From positions 31,725 through 95,724 of the forward strand of contig JBDTTT010000003.1 in assembly GCA_039930485.1 (NCBI GenBank): a stretch of DNA of 64,000 nucleotides, in the 5' to 3' direction. A program made the position numbers and the translations under genes. The notes beneath the pieces were generated by a model that saw only the letters and a list, made by a program, of their open reading frames with translations, was not told the DNA's origin and ran no database searches. Origin of the DNA: Chryseolinea sp039930485. Lineage in GTDB: Bacteria > Bacteroidota > Bacteroidia > Cytophagales > Cyclobacteriaceae. Positions 17,474 through 25,920 of the stretch are shown piece by piece (within the stretch, counting starts at the first letter, position 1; each line of letters begins with the position of its first letter).

Positions 17474-19426
17474 ATGAAGAATATAAAGTTGTTTGCCGTA
17501 GTTCTGATTTCATTCATAAGCCTTCCATTGTGGGCAACGGAAGTAACTCCGTATGAATGGGAAAAAGATAGAAAACGTTCAGCTCTTACCGAAAAAGAAA
17601 GTGCGTTACCGGAATTGATAGTGAAGCAGCATGCACAATATCAATATGTACTGGAGAACGACCAGTTCCTAATGTACTCCACTATTCATCGAATTATTTA
17701 CGTGAATAATAATGAAGCAATTCAAAAGCACAATCGTATTGTAATTTCAATGCATAGTACATTGGAGTTGGTAGATTTAAAAGCACGCGCTATTAATAAG
17801 GATGGAAAGGCAATCTATTTCGACAGAACCAATCTGAAAGAAATTAAGGATGAAGAGACTGGAAATGCAGTGCGCATTTTTGCTGTAGAAGGAATCGAAC
17901 TCGGTAGTGAAATCGAATATTATTTTACCCGAAAGATGAATGCCAGTTTGTATGATCGTGTATTCATGCAATTTGATGTTCCGGTAAAAGCGGGTTCGTT
18001 CATGCTAAGCTGTCCCAATCATTTAAAGTTTGATTTTAAAACCTACCAGGATTTAGCGAAGGTTTCAGAAGAACTGGGTGAAGAGAAAAATGTTTATAAA
18101 ACATCGACAGCAGATGTTCCTGGTTTGAAGAAGGAAGAATTTTCACAATTCGATTCCAATCGCAAACGCATTGAGTTTAAGTTGGCGTATAATACAGCAC
18201 GCTCACAAGCCCGTCTTTATACCTGGGAAGAGGCAGCGAAGAATTTTTATCGGGTATTAACCACTAACTCCAAAGATGATGAGAAGGCTGTCGATAAATT
18301 TGTGAAGACCTTGGGAGATAATCCAAAAGCAAAAACGGCAGATCGTGTTAAGAATATTGAAACAAAAATTAAGACGACCATTCAAATTAATAAAGAAAGT
18401 CGCGGTGATGCGCTCGACCAACTTGAATCGGTCATCAAACAGAAAGTGGCATCACGCGAAGGCATAACGAAATTATTTTTGATTGTTTTCGATAAGCTCT
18501 CGATAAAGTGTCAGCCGGCTATTACCTGCAGTCGTGAAAACATGAAGTTTGATGGTGAGTTTGATTCGTGGTCGTACCTCGATGATTATCTTCTTTATTT
18601 TCCGGATACAAAAGGATTTATTGCTCCCTATTTTTTCGAAGTACGCTATCCAATCATACCGGCTGATCTAACGGCTCAACAAGGATTATTTTTAGAACCT
18701 TTTCAAGTAGGAGAGGTTAAGTCTGCGCTAGCTTCTATACAAGAAATCCCGGCAACAGATTATGCCATCAACACAGACGATCTGGATATTGATGTTTCCT
18801 TTAATGCTGATTTAACATCAAACCAAATTAAACAAAAGAGAGTTTTTGGTGGAATTAATGCGACCTATCTCTCTCCATACTATGATGTGATGTCTGCCGA
18901 GCAACGCACTTCGATGGTGGAGGAGTTAACAAAAAGCACAGCACCTGATGCCGTCATAGCAACATGGAATGCCAAGCCCGTTGCAGGGATTGAAGCCGAG
19001 AATTTTTTAATCGATGTTGATTTTCAATCCACTCATTTTTTGGAAAAGGCTGGGCCGAGAATTTTATTTAAAGCAGGAGAATTAATAGGCCCTCAAACTG
19101 AGATGTATCGAGATGACAATCGGGAAACTGAAATTGAAAATGATTTCAACAGAGGATACAATCGGATTATTAAAATTCATATTCCTTCTGGTTACCAGGT
19201 AAAGAATGCAAAGGACTTAAAAATTGATGTTACCTACACAGATAAGGACAGCATGCCTTTCTTGTTTCAATCTGACTATGCTGTAAAAGGTGATGTACTG
19301 GAAGTAACAATTAAAGAGTACTACAAACAGATTTATGCTCCACTCGCCCGATACGAAGATTTTAGAAAGGTAATTAATGCAGCAGCTGACTTTAATAAAG
19401 TTACCTTAGTGCTTGAGAAGAAGTAA
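17474..19426 (+). CDS. DUF3857 protein with degenerate transglutaminase region
   Basis: 650 residues with a signal peptide (LFAVVLISFISLPLWA) and the same DUF3857 / transglutaminase-like / DUF3858-like layout as the preceding gene. In the expected catalytic segment (about 324-340, KVASREGITKLFLIVFD) no Cys occurs where the paralogue has GDCKDM, and the His motif is replaced by FDSWSYLDDYLLYFPD. It is therefore predicted to be a non-catalytic partner. Spacing of 1 nt to the active paralogue implies translational coupling and perhaps a complex. Confidence 0.85.
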   Translation: MKNIKLFAVVLISFISLPLWATEVTPYEWEKDRKRSALTEKESALPELIVKQHAQYQYVLENDQFLMYSTIHRIIYVNNNEAIQKHNRIVISMHSTLELVDLKARAINKDGKAIYFDRTNLKEIKDEETGNAVRIFAVEGIELGSEIEYYFTRKMNASLYDRVFMQFDVPVKAGSFMLSCPNHLKFDFKTYQDLAKVSEELGEEKNVYKTSTADVPGLKKEEFSQFDSNRKRIEFKLAYNTARSQARLYTWEEAAKNFYRVLTTNSKDDEKAVDKFVKTLGDNPKAKTADRVKNIETKIKTTIQINKESRGDALDQLESVIKQKVASREGITKLFLIVFDKLSIKCQPAITCSRENMKFDGEFDSWSYLDDYLLYFPDTKGFIAPYFFEVRYPIIPADLTAQQGLFLEPFQVGEVKSALASIQEIPATDYAINTDDLDIDVSFNADLTSNQIKQKRVFGGINATYLSPYYDVMSAEQRTSMVEELTKSTAPDAVIATWNAKPVAGIEAENFLIDVDFQSTHFLEKAGPRILFKAGELIGPQTEMYRDDNRETEIENDFNRGYNRIIKIHIPSGYQVKNAKDLKIDVTYTDKDSMPFLFQSDYAVKGDVLEVTIKEYYKQIYAPLARYEDFRKVINAAADFNKVTLVLEKK

Positions 19427-19458
19427 TGGATTGATCATTCAACCTAAATACTTTATCG

Positions 19459-20226
19459 TTGGAATATTTCCTTTTTATCGTAATGGGTTTGGTATTTGTT
19501 GCAGTGCTGATGGCATTTGTGTACGGCCGTGACTTTAAACAGCATCAACGCATTGACGATTTAAGGAAGGAAAATATTTTACTTGAACAATCGGCAAAAA
19601 CGCAATTAGCATCATTGGAAGAAGATCGGGCTCGCATTGCACGAGACTTACACGATGACATGGCACAGTTGCTTTCAGGTGTGAGATTAACTCTGCAGAA
19701 TTTCAGACTAGAACCAAGTCTCTCGGAACGCAGTAAAGCGTTATTGCTGCGCATGGACAGAGACTTGACCGATTTACTCAACCGCGTTCAGGATATTATC
19801 TGGAATCTTGCCCCGCAGTTGCTGGAAGAAAAAGGTCTTACACACGCCATCTGGAAAATGTGTGATCAGCTAAAAGAACTTCGAGCCTTCCATGTTCATT
19901 TTTCACAAGTAGGAAGTGATCAACGCTTAACAACTGAAATTGAACTTCAGCTTTTTCGCATCGCACAGGAAATGATTAGTAATGCATTGAAACATTCCAA
20001 TGGTTGGAATATTTATGTGCGTGTACATTGGAATGAGAGTGAGTTGCTGATTACCATTCACGATGATGGAGTATCAAAAAGTGAAGTAAAGAAAGAGAGA
20101 ACTTTAGGGGGCAGAGGATTATCGGGCATACAACTTCGGGCCAAGTTGATTGGAGCAGAAATTAAAACACGAAAGGTAGACAAGGGAACATCGTATGAAG
20201 TTACCTATCCGCTTACGAAGAAATAA
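19459..20226 (+). CDS. NarL-type sensor histidine kinase
   Basis: About 255 residues with one N-terminal transmembrane helix (LFIVMGLVFVAVLMAFVYG), no sensory domain, a short coiled coil, a HisKA_3 domain with phospho-acceptor His65 (RIARDLHDDMAQLLSGV) and an HATPase_c domain (N-box EMISNALKHSN, later GGRGLSGI). The sensor is presumably supplied by a partner protein or the membrane helix. The TTG at 19459 or ATG at 19483 could be the start. It converges with the response regulator gene, overlapping by 14 bp at the 3' ends, which suggests a cognate pair. Confidence 0.9.
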   Translation: MEYFLFIVMGLVFVAVLMAFVYGRDFKQHQRIDDLRKENILLEQSAKTQLASLEEDRARIARDLHDDMAQLLSGVRLTLQNFRLEPSLSERSKALLLRMDRDLTDLLNRVQDIIWNLAPQLLEEKGLTHAIWKMCDQLKELRAFHVHFSQVGSDQRLTTEIELQLFRIAQEMISNALKHSNGWNIYVRVHWNESELLITIHDDGVSKSEVKKERTLGGRGLSGIQLRAKLIGAEIKTRKVDKGTSYEVTYPLTKK

Positions 20227-20857
20227 TACCACTCCGAATGGCAAAGGCGATTAGCTCATTTGTGTTTTTTGAATTTGTTTTCCGAAGGATTTCTTTCCGA
20301 TAACTTTCAATGGTATGCTTGCTTAAAAATAATTTTTCGGCAATACTTGCTGTGTTCATTCCTTTGCAAAGCAACGTAGTTACCTGAAACTCACGCGCTG
20401 TTAATTTGATAGGAAGAGAATGCGCAATGCCATCAGGTTTGTTTTCGAAAGCAACTTGTACTTTTTCACTATAGTAGTGCTTTCCTTCCAGCACTGTTAT
20501 AATGGCTGTATAAATTTCTTGCTGATGGGTAGTCTTTTTAAACAAGATTCCATCAACACCTGTTTTCATTAAATTGAAAATCATGGCTTCTTCATCAAAA
20601 GCGGTAAGTGCAATGGTGCGAGTGGATAGTTTAAGTTCATGCACGTAACCAATTACATCAAAGCCGTCTACCTCAGGCATTCGAATATCCAGCAATGCTA
20701 CATCAATAGCATGTTGTGCTAATAAATCCATGGCTTGTTTGCCGTTCTCAGCCTCGTAAATTTCTTTTACAAACTGTGTTTTTTCCAGCATTCCCCTCAG
20801 GCTTTCCCGCATTAACAGGTGGTCATCGGCCACCAGAACGGTAATTTTTCTATTCAC
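20213..20857 (-). CDS. NarL/FixJ-type response regulator
   Basis: 214 residues. Receiver domain with the acidic pair in VLVADDHLLMRESL, phospho-acceptor Asp57 in VALLDIRMPEVDG, Thr in TIALTAF and Lys in GILFKKTT. A LuxR-type HTH is at the C-terminus (LTAREFQVTTLLCKGMNTAS, LSKHTIESYRKEI). The GTG at 20857 is chosen: the upstream TTG at 20905 would leave only about 5 bp between the start and the double palindrome. Its partner is probably the convergent kinase at 19459-20226. It may bind the palindromes upstream of its own gene. Confidence 0.9.
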   Translation of the reverse strand: MNRKITVLVADDHLLMRESLRGMLEKTQFVKEIYEAENGKQAMDLLAQHAIDVALLDIRMPEVDGFDVIGYVHELKLSTRTIALTAFDEEAMIFNLMKTGVDGILFKKTTHQQEIYTAIITVLEGKHYYSEKVQVAFENKPDGIAHSLPIKLTAREFQVTTLLCKGMNTASIAEKLFLSKHTIESYRKEILRKTNSKNTNELIAFAIRSGIISS

Positions 20858-20910
20858 GGATAATGTTTCTTGGTATGTAAGTCGAGTTAAAAAAATATTT
20901 TCCAAAGATA

Positions 20911-20950
20911 CCCTGAATTCAGGGGGTAAAACAACCCCCTGAATTCAGGG
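20911..20950. repeat. Duplicated 14-bp palindrome forming 17-bp inverted repeat
   Basis: CCCTGAATTCAGGG occurs at 20911-20924 and 20937-20950, each self-complementary. The two copies form a larger perfect inverted repeat of 17-bp arms (20911-20927 and 20934-20950) with a 6-nt loop. Centre-to-centre distance is 26 bp. The position directly upstream of the response regulator gene suggests a double operator for a dimeric protein. Confidence 0.6.
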
Positions 20951-20956
20951 GTTTTT
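20936..20956 (+). terminator. Hairpin with T run, plus-strand terminator candidate
   Basis: CCCCTG (20936-20941), AATT loop, CAGGGG (20946-20951), then TTTTT. It would stop rightward transcription that has run through the kinase gene and antisense to the response regulator. The same bases form the second palindrome. Confidence 0.45.
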
Positions 20957-20959
20957 CAT

Positions 20960-21183
20960 TTTGCTATTGTACGACCAAAGGCCTCTTTCTACATTGTCAC
21001 CATTCAAGAGAGTGCGCAATGTTATCTGCGGGATAACCTGGGCTCCAAATAGGTTAGAAAGATCAAGCAACTCGCGCATCTCCAAATATGCGTTCTAAAA
21101 GTAGATAGCGTTGAAGTCCCTCTCTTGGAAAAGTTGTCGGCTACGTTTTAGGAGGCTGCCTTTTAAGGTGGCCTCTTTTTTTT
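20960..21183 (+). ncRNA. Candidate small RNA, unclassified
   Basis: The stretch is bounded on the left by one plus-strand terminator and ends in another, strong one (21152-21183). No gene on this strand explains that end. Local hairpins are visible, for example GTTATC-TGCGG-GATAAC at 21021-21037. It is not recognised as 6S, SRP, RNase P or tmRNA, and no clear promoter box was found, so the call rests on structure only. Confidence 0.25.
21152..21183 (+). terminator. Strong intrinsic terminator, plus strand
   Basis: GAGGCTGCCTT (21152-21162) pairs with AAGGTGGCCTC (21165-21175) with two wobble pairs, followed by eight T residues. It cannot serve the leftward L,D-transpeptidase gene, since the T run lies on the other strand's wrong side. 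Confidence 0.7.
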
Positions 21184-21211
21184 GTACCCCTTTTGACGAG
21201 AGTTTCAGTGA

Positions 21212-21943
21212 TTAAAAATAATACTCTCCCTTCCCATTGACCTTAACCGTTTTTATTTTCTGTGTTGCTTTAAAATCCTGATAGATAGGTTGTAAATTTT
21301 TCCAAAAGGTGGTTATTGTTTTTGACGCACCGTATTCACGTTCTAATTTTTCGATCGCACCCTGATCAAGTCGATCAGGAAAAATATGCACAGGTATTTT
21401 TTCCTGACCGTTAGTTCGGGCTTCTACTGCAAGGATATAAAGTTCTTTTATTTTGTCATCGGTTAAAGGAATACAACCAATGGTTACGCAGTTTCCATGG
21501 ATGTAAATATTTCCACCGGGATGATTTTTATCGCTTAAGATTTTATCCGATGCGTTCGGATAATTAACCCCCAACGACAAATAGAAATTACTCAGTGGAT
21601 TAAAATGATTGAGGTAATAAATTCCTTCCGGGATTTGCATGTCACCTTCTTTGCGTTTCGGGCCGAGCGTGCCAGAGCTCGCGCAGAAAGGATAAGTTTG
21701 TAACAGAGTAAATTCTTCTTTCCCTTTTTCTTTTATCCATACCTCCAGCAATTCTTCTTTTTTGAATGCTCGAATAAAAAGATTAAAGCCTGAATAACTC
21801 ACGTTCTTCGATTTGAAATAATTCTTTACAATATTTTCCTTTTCCGTATAAGCTGTCTTAACCCGACTATTCTTGAGTTGCGCATCTTTAAATGAAACAT
21901 CTGGAAAAATCATCATCAGGCTAATAAAAATCAGATAGCGCAT
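21212..21943 (-). CDS. L,D-transpeptidase (YkuD domain) murein protein
   Basis: 243 residues with an N-terminal signal segment (MRYLIFISLMMIFPDVSF) and a YkuD catalytic domain. The signature is HPGGNIYIHGNCVTIGCIPL, with the catalytic Cys in TIGC and the conserved His in IHG. It should cross-link or modify peptidoglycan in the periplasm, or attach proteins to it. The ATG at 21943 is chosen over an in-frame TTG at 21949, which falls within a proposed promoter box. Confidence 0.9.
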   Translation of the reverse strand: MRYLIFISLMMIFPDVSFKDAQLKNSRVKTAYTEKENIVKNYFKSKNVSYSGFNLFIRAFKKEELLEVWIKEKGKEEFTLLQTYPFCASSGTLGPKRKEGDMQIPEGIYYLNHFNPLSNFYLSLGVNYPNASDKILSDKNHPGGNIYIHGNCVTIGCIPLTDDKIKELYILAVEARTNGQEKIPVHIFPDRLDQGAIEKLEREYGASKTITTFWKNLQPIYQDFKATQKIKTVKVNGKGEYYF

Positions 21944-21946
21944 ATT

Positions 21947-21954
21947 CAAAATTA
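21947..21954 (-). promoter_or_regulatory. -7 box TAATTTTG next to the L,D-transpeptidase start
   Basis: On the minus strand this matches TAnnTTTG exactly and ends 3 nt before the ATG at 21943. If used, the mRNA would have almost no leader. No upstream TTTG at the usual distance. Confidence 0.35.
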
Positions 21955-22052
21955 AACTAAATTGATTTGATATGTATTATTCGTGCATTCGTGCAAAAAA
22001 GGTAAGCCACGAATGCGCAAATAGTGAACCAAACTTGACTTCAATTGTTTGC

Positions 22053-22505
22053 ATGAGTATGAAATGGAAAGACGTTTTAACCTACGCCTCAACAGGCAAC
22101 CTCACTCCTGATAAGCGAGTTGAGAAGACAGATGAAGAGTGGAAGAAAATCCTGACACCCGATGAATTCCATATTCTTCGAAAGAAAGGAACAGAGCGAG
22201 CGTTTTCCGGAGAGTATTGTGAAGCCCACGAACCAGGACTGTACGCCTGCCGCTGCTGTAGCACTCCTCTTTTCGATTCGAGACAAAAATTTGAGTCAGG
22301 CACAGGCTGGCCAAGTTTTACGGAATCGGTAAAGGATAATGTAATTAAATACGTGAGCGATAAAAGTTATGGGATGATTCGCGTGGAAGTGATGTGTAAC
22401 GTTTGCGATGGACACTTGGGTCACGTTTTCCCCGATGGGCCGGCACCAACAGGCCTCCGGTTTTGTATTAACTCGGCCTCAATTCAATTGGTGAAAGAAG
22501 GATAG
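22053..22505 (+). CDS. msrB: Peptide-methionine (R)-S-oxide reductase MsrB
   Basis: 150 residues. It reduces the R-epimer of methionine sulfoxide in proteins. Visible features are the two zinc CxxC pairs (CRCC and CNVC), the substrate motif SGTGWPSFTESV, GHLGHVFPDGP and the catalytic Cys in LRFCINSASI. The ATG at 22053 (MSMKWKDVLTYAS) is preferred over one at 21972, because the extra 27 residues are unlike the family and show no clear signal peptide. A perfect hairpin follows the stop. Confidence 0.93.
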   Translation: MSMKWKDVLTYASTGNLTPDKRVEKTDEEWKKILTPDEFHILRKKGTERAFSGEYCEAHEPGLYACRCCSTPLFDSRQKFESGTGWPSFTESVKDNVIKYVSDKSYGMIRVEVMCNVCDGHLGHVFPDGPAPTGLRFCINSASIQLVKEG

Positions 22506-22527
22506 TGGGTAACGATATTAAATTAAA

Positions 22528-22563
22528 TTTATTTCATCCCGCATAAACACGGGATGAAATAAA
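22528..22563. terminator. Perfect 14-bp hairpin after msrB, possible bidirectional terminator
   Basis: TTTATTTCATCCCG (22528-22541) and CGGGATGAAATAAA (22550-22563), 8-nt loop. The outer A/T pairs could act as the U tract in both directions. It separates msrB from the small minus-strand gene. Confidence 0.6.
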
Positions 22564-22571
22564 CGAAGGAA

Positions 22572-22674
22572 ATTATTTGCCCGCTTTCTTTGCCTTTTTA
22601 TCAGCGCGTTTTTCTTTCAATGTTTTTTTTGGCTCTTTCTTAGTTTCCTTCTTGGCGTCTTGTGCTTTTGACAT
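22572..22674 (-). pseudogene. Tiny Lys/Glu-rich protein gene, apparently frameshifted
   Basis: From the ATG at 22674 the frame reads MSKAQDAKKETKKEPKK and stops after 24 codons. If one base is removed from the run of eight A (plus-strand T 22623-22630), the frame continues as LKEKRADKKAKKAGK to a TAA at 22572, giving a uniform 33-residue basic, charged peptide. The unbroken composition across the shift suggests a real gene with a 1-nt slip, either a sequencing or assembly error or phase-like slippage. Function unknown. Confidence 0.5.
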
Positions 22675-22873
22675 GTTACTTAAGTTTAAACTTTGTTAAA
22701 AGTAGTAAAAAATCATTCACACCTAAAAAAATAGTGTAAGAAGCACAAATAACCAAGCGTCATTTTTAAAACGAGGTTTGAAGTGTGTTTAACAAGTGTA
22801 GGGGATCTTTCTCATTTTGGAATTGACAATTTGCACATCGTAAATCGGAAATTATTTAGCTAGTTTTGAGGTT
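22675..22873. other. Divergent spacer upstream of the YdiJ-like gene
   Basis: No coding frame. TAGTTTTG at 22861-22868 is a -7 box match ending 5 nt before the ATG at 22874. No matching -33 box at 19-21 nt. Confidence 0.4.
22861..22868 (+). promoter_or_regulatory. -7 box TAGTTTTG adjacent to the start codon
   Basis: Exact TAnnTTTG match, ends 5 nt before ATG 22874, implying a nearly leaderless transcript if active. Confidence 0.35.
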
Positions 22874-25786
22874 ATGAATTTTAGTGCTTTAAAGAAGGAG
22901 TTGGCTGGTGAACTCTTTACCGATGAAACGACCCGAAGACTTTATGCTACTGATGCCTCTGCCTATCGGGAAATGCCGTTAGCGGTTGCTATTCCAAAAA
23001 CGGAAGAGGATCTGGTAAAGCTGATTCGTTTTGCCAGCGAACATAAAACATCCATCATTCCGCGGACAGCGGGTACATCCCTTGCCGGACAGGTAGTAGG
23101 AGGTGGAATCGTAGTAGATATTTCAAAGCATTTCAACAAAATTATAGAGATCAATAAGGAACAGGGATGGGCTATTGTTCAACCGGGAATTGTACGCGAT
23201 GATCTCAACCATCATCTGAAGTCTTACGGTTTTTTCTTTGCGCCAGAAACCTCAACTGCCAACCGTGCAATGATCGGAGGTATGATTGGGAATAACTCCT
23301 GCGGATCGAACTCTGTGGTGTTTGGAAGTACGCGCGAACATTTGCTGGAAGTAGATACCCTTCTCTCAGATGGAAATCGCGCCTGGTTTGGCGCGCTTGA
23401 TCAGAATGATTTCCTGACACGAACCAAAGGCAATACATTAGAGAACAAACTTTATCAACACATCAATACGATTCTTTCTGATGAGGATAATGTTCGCGAA
23501 ATTGAAAAGGAATTTCCAAAGCAATCCATCGAACGAAGAAATACGGGTTATGCCATCGACATGCTGGCGCGCATGAAACCCTTTAATCAAAATGGAAAGT
23601 CGTTTAACTTTAGCAGCCTGATTGCCGGATCGGAAGGTACACTTGCGTTAGTAACATCTGCTAAGATTAAATTAACACCGCTTGATCCGCCCTATAAAAA
23701 ATTAGTATGTATTCATTGCAACAGCATTGATGAATCATTACATGCAAACTTAGTTGCGCTTGAACACAGACCTTCTGCTGTCGAACTGATGGATCATTAT
23801 GTATTCGAAGCAACAAAAAGAAACAGAGGTCAGGCAGAGAATCGATTTTTTATTGAGGGCGATCCGAAAGCAATTTTAGTAGCAGAGCTTACAAGAGAAT
23901 CAGAGGAGCAAGTTGATGCCGATGCGAAAGCATTGATTGCAGATTTGAAGAGCAAGGGATTGGGTTATTCATATCCTGTGGTTGGCAAGGATGATATCAA
24001 AAAAGTCTGGAACCTTCGCAAAGCGGGCTTAGGACTTTTGTCCAACGTACCAGGCGATGACAAACCCGTTCCAGTGATTGAAGATACAGCAGTAGATGTG
24101 CAAGACTTGCCAGCCTACATTGCTGACATGGCAGTGATATTGAGGAAGCATGGATTGTATAGTGTTCACTATGCTCATGCCGGATCAGGTGAACTGCATT
24201 TACGGCCCATCATTGACTTAAAAACAGCGGAGGGTGTTACACTTTTCAGAACGATAGCGGAAGAGACCGCTACACTTGTAAAGAAATATAATGGCTCACT
24301 GTCCGGTGAACATGGTGATGGAAGATTGCGTGGAGAGTTTATTCCGCAGATGATTGGTGAGCGCAACTATGAGTTGATCAAAGAACTGAAACGCGTTTGG
24401 GATCCAAACAATATTTTTAATCCTGGAAAGATTGTGGATACACCTCCGATGGACACCAATCTTCGTTATGGAAAAAATCAAATCACAAAAGAGTTTGATA
24501 CCATTCTTGACTTCTCTGATAATCTTGGTATCGTGCGAGCGGCTGAACAATGTAATGGTTCGGGCGATTGTCGGAAGACGGAGATAAGTGGAGGAACGAT
24601 GTGCCCGAGTTATATGGCTACGCGTCAGGAGAAAGAGACGACCCGTGCGCGTGCGAATATTCTTCGCGAGATGATTACCCAGTCAGACAAAGCAAATCCA
24701 TTTGCGCAAGAAGAGATCAAAGAGGTAATGGATCTTTGTTTGAGTTGCAAGGGATGTAAATCAGAATGCCCTTCTAATGTGGACATGGGTAAGCTGAAAC
24801 AAGAATGGCAGTATCAATATTATAAAGAGAAAGGTGTTCCATTTAGATCGAGGCTGATTGGAAACTTTTCGTTAGGAATGAAATTAGCATCGATTGCTCC
24901 ATGGGGTTATCGTTTTGTTTTCAATACGAAGTCACTTGCAAGTATTGCAAAGTCTGTTATTGGTTTTGCGCAAGATCGAAGTATGCCCCATCTTTCTTCC
25001 ATCACCTGGAAGAAATGGTTTACAAAGAAATTTACACCAACTGTAAAGAAGCCAATCAAAACTGTGTATCTATTTATTGACGAGTTGTTGAATTACAATG
25101 AAGCAGAGATCGGTATTACTACAGTAAAATTGTTGGATGCATTGGGCTATGAAATCAAATTCATAAATCATGTCGATTCCGGAAGAAGTTTTCTTTCGAA
25201 AGGATTGTTGGAAGAAGCACGTGAGTTGGCAAAGAAAAATGTTGAACTTTTTAATTCTGTTATAACTGAAGACACTCCGTTAATTGGTGTCGAGCCATCC
25301 GCCATTCTTACCTTCCGCGATGAGTACCCTGATTTATTGCGGGGAAATGAAAAGGAAAAAGCAAAGCGAATTGCTTTGAATACCTTCATGATTGAAGAAT
25401 TCCTGGCGAAAGAATTGGATGCCGGAAGAATCGATATCACTTTATTTAAAGATCAGAAGTCTTTGATAAAATTGCATGGGCATTGTCAGCAGAAGGCATT
25501 GTCTTCGTTGGTACCAGTAAAGAAAATTCTCACACGCTTAGGTAATAATGAAGTTCACCTTATTCCTTCCGGATGTTGTGGCATGGCCGGGTCGTTTGGC
25601 TACGAGAAAGAACATTTTGATCTGTCTATGCAAATTGGAGAATTGGTGCTTTTCCCGACTGTTCGCAAGCAGCCCCAAGAGGTAATTATTGCCGCTGCCG
25701 GAACCAGTTGCCGACATCAGATTAAAGATGGAACAGGAAGAAAGGCATTGCATCCGGTCGAAATTATATGGGGAGCATTAAAGTAG
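22874..25786 (+). CDS. FAD-linked oxidase / Fe-S dehydrogenase (YdiJ, D-2-hydroxyacid dehydrogenase type)
   Basis: 970 residues, close to the ~1000 of the YdiJ family, which oxidises D-2-hydroxyacids such as D-2-hydroxyglutarate or D-lactate. Order: FAD_binding_4 (about 35-200, IIPRTAGTSLAGQV, MIGGMIGNNSCGSNS), FAD-oxidase C-domain (HAGSGELHLRPI, GEHGDGRLRGEF), an Fe-S domain with CNGSGDC...MCPSY and CLSCKGCKSECP, and a C-terminal CCG-type cysteine-rich domain (HGHCQQKAL, PSGCCGMAGSFG). Electrons probably pass to the quinone pool or a soluble carrier. It is not in an obvious operon. The exact substrate is not readable. Confidence 0.9.
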   Translation: MNFSALKKELAGELFTDETTRRLYATDASAYREMPLAVAIPKTEEDLVKLIRFASEHKTSIIPRTAGTSLAGQVVGGGIVVDISKHFNKIIEINKEQGWAIVQPGIVRDDLNHHLKSYGFFFAPETSTANRAMIGGMIGNNSCGSNSVVFGSTREHLLEVDTLLSDGNRAWFGALDQNDFLTRTKGNTLENKLYQHINTILSDEDNVREIEKEFPKQSIERRNTGYAIDMLARMKPFNQNGKSFNFSSLIAGSEGTLALVTSAKIKLTPLDPPYKKLVCIHCNSIDESLHANLVALEHRPSAVELMDHYVFEATKRNRGQAENRFFIEGDPKAILVAELTRESEEQVDADAKALIADLKSKGLGYSYPVVGKDDIKKVWNLRKAGLGLLSNVPGDDKPVPVIEDTAVDVQDLPAYIADMAVILRKHGLYSVHYAHAGSGELHLRPIIDLKTAEGVTLFRTIAEETATLVKKYNGSLSGEHGDGRLRGEFIPQMIGERNYELIKELKRVWDPNNIFNPGKIVDTPPMDTNLRYGKNQITKEFDTILDFSDNLGIVRAAEQCNGSGDCRKTEISGGTMCPSYMATRQEKETTRARANILREMITQSDKANPFAQEEIKEVMDLCLSCKGCKSECPSNVDMGKLKQEWQYQYYKEKGVPFRSRLIGNFSLGMKLASIAPWGYRFVFNTKSLASIAKSVIGFAQDRSMPHLSSITWKKWFTKKFTPTVKKPIKTVYLFIDELLNYNEAEIGITTVKLLDALGYEIKFINHVDSGRSFLSKGLLEEARELAKKNVELFNSVITEDTPLIGVEPSAILTFRDEYPDLLRGNEKEKAKRIALNTFMIEEFLAKELDAGRIDITLFKDQKSLIKLHGHCQQKALSSLVPVKKILTRLGNNEVHLIPSGCCGMAGSFGYEKEHFDLSMQIGELVLFPTVRKQPQEVIIAAAGTSCRHQIKDGTGRKALHPVEIIWGALK

Positions 25787-25920
25787 CACCACTTCGTTTG
25801 CATGAATCGTTAAACCTCCAGCAAGAATTAAAAATCACCACTGGTGTATTTGATTGATTCCCTCCTTCATTTACCATTATCTTGACCTTCGAATTTTACC
25901 TAACCTAATTTCGTTTACAG

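Larger units (their letters stand above)
20858..21211. other. Intergenic region between response regulator and L,D-transpeptidase
   Basis: Both flanking genes are on the minus strand. No coding frame is seen. It contains a duplicated palindrome (20911-20950), two plus-strand hairpin terminators (20936-20956 and 21152-21183) and, between them, a structured stretch that may be a small RNA. Confidence 0.5.

Noticed and set aside
20960..21183. 6S RNA or SRP RNA in the response regulator spacer
   Set aside because: No conserved core of either class could be recognised by eye. Kept only as an unclassified small-RNA candidate.
22963..23438. Minus-strand frames inside the FAD oxidase gene
   Set aside because: They are shadow frames of the plus-strand gene.
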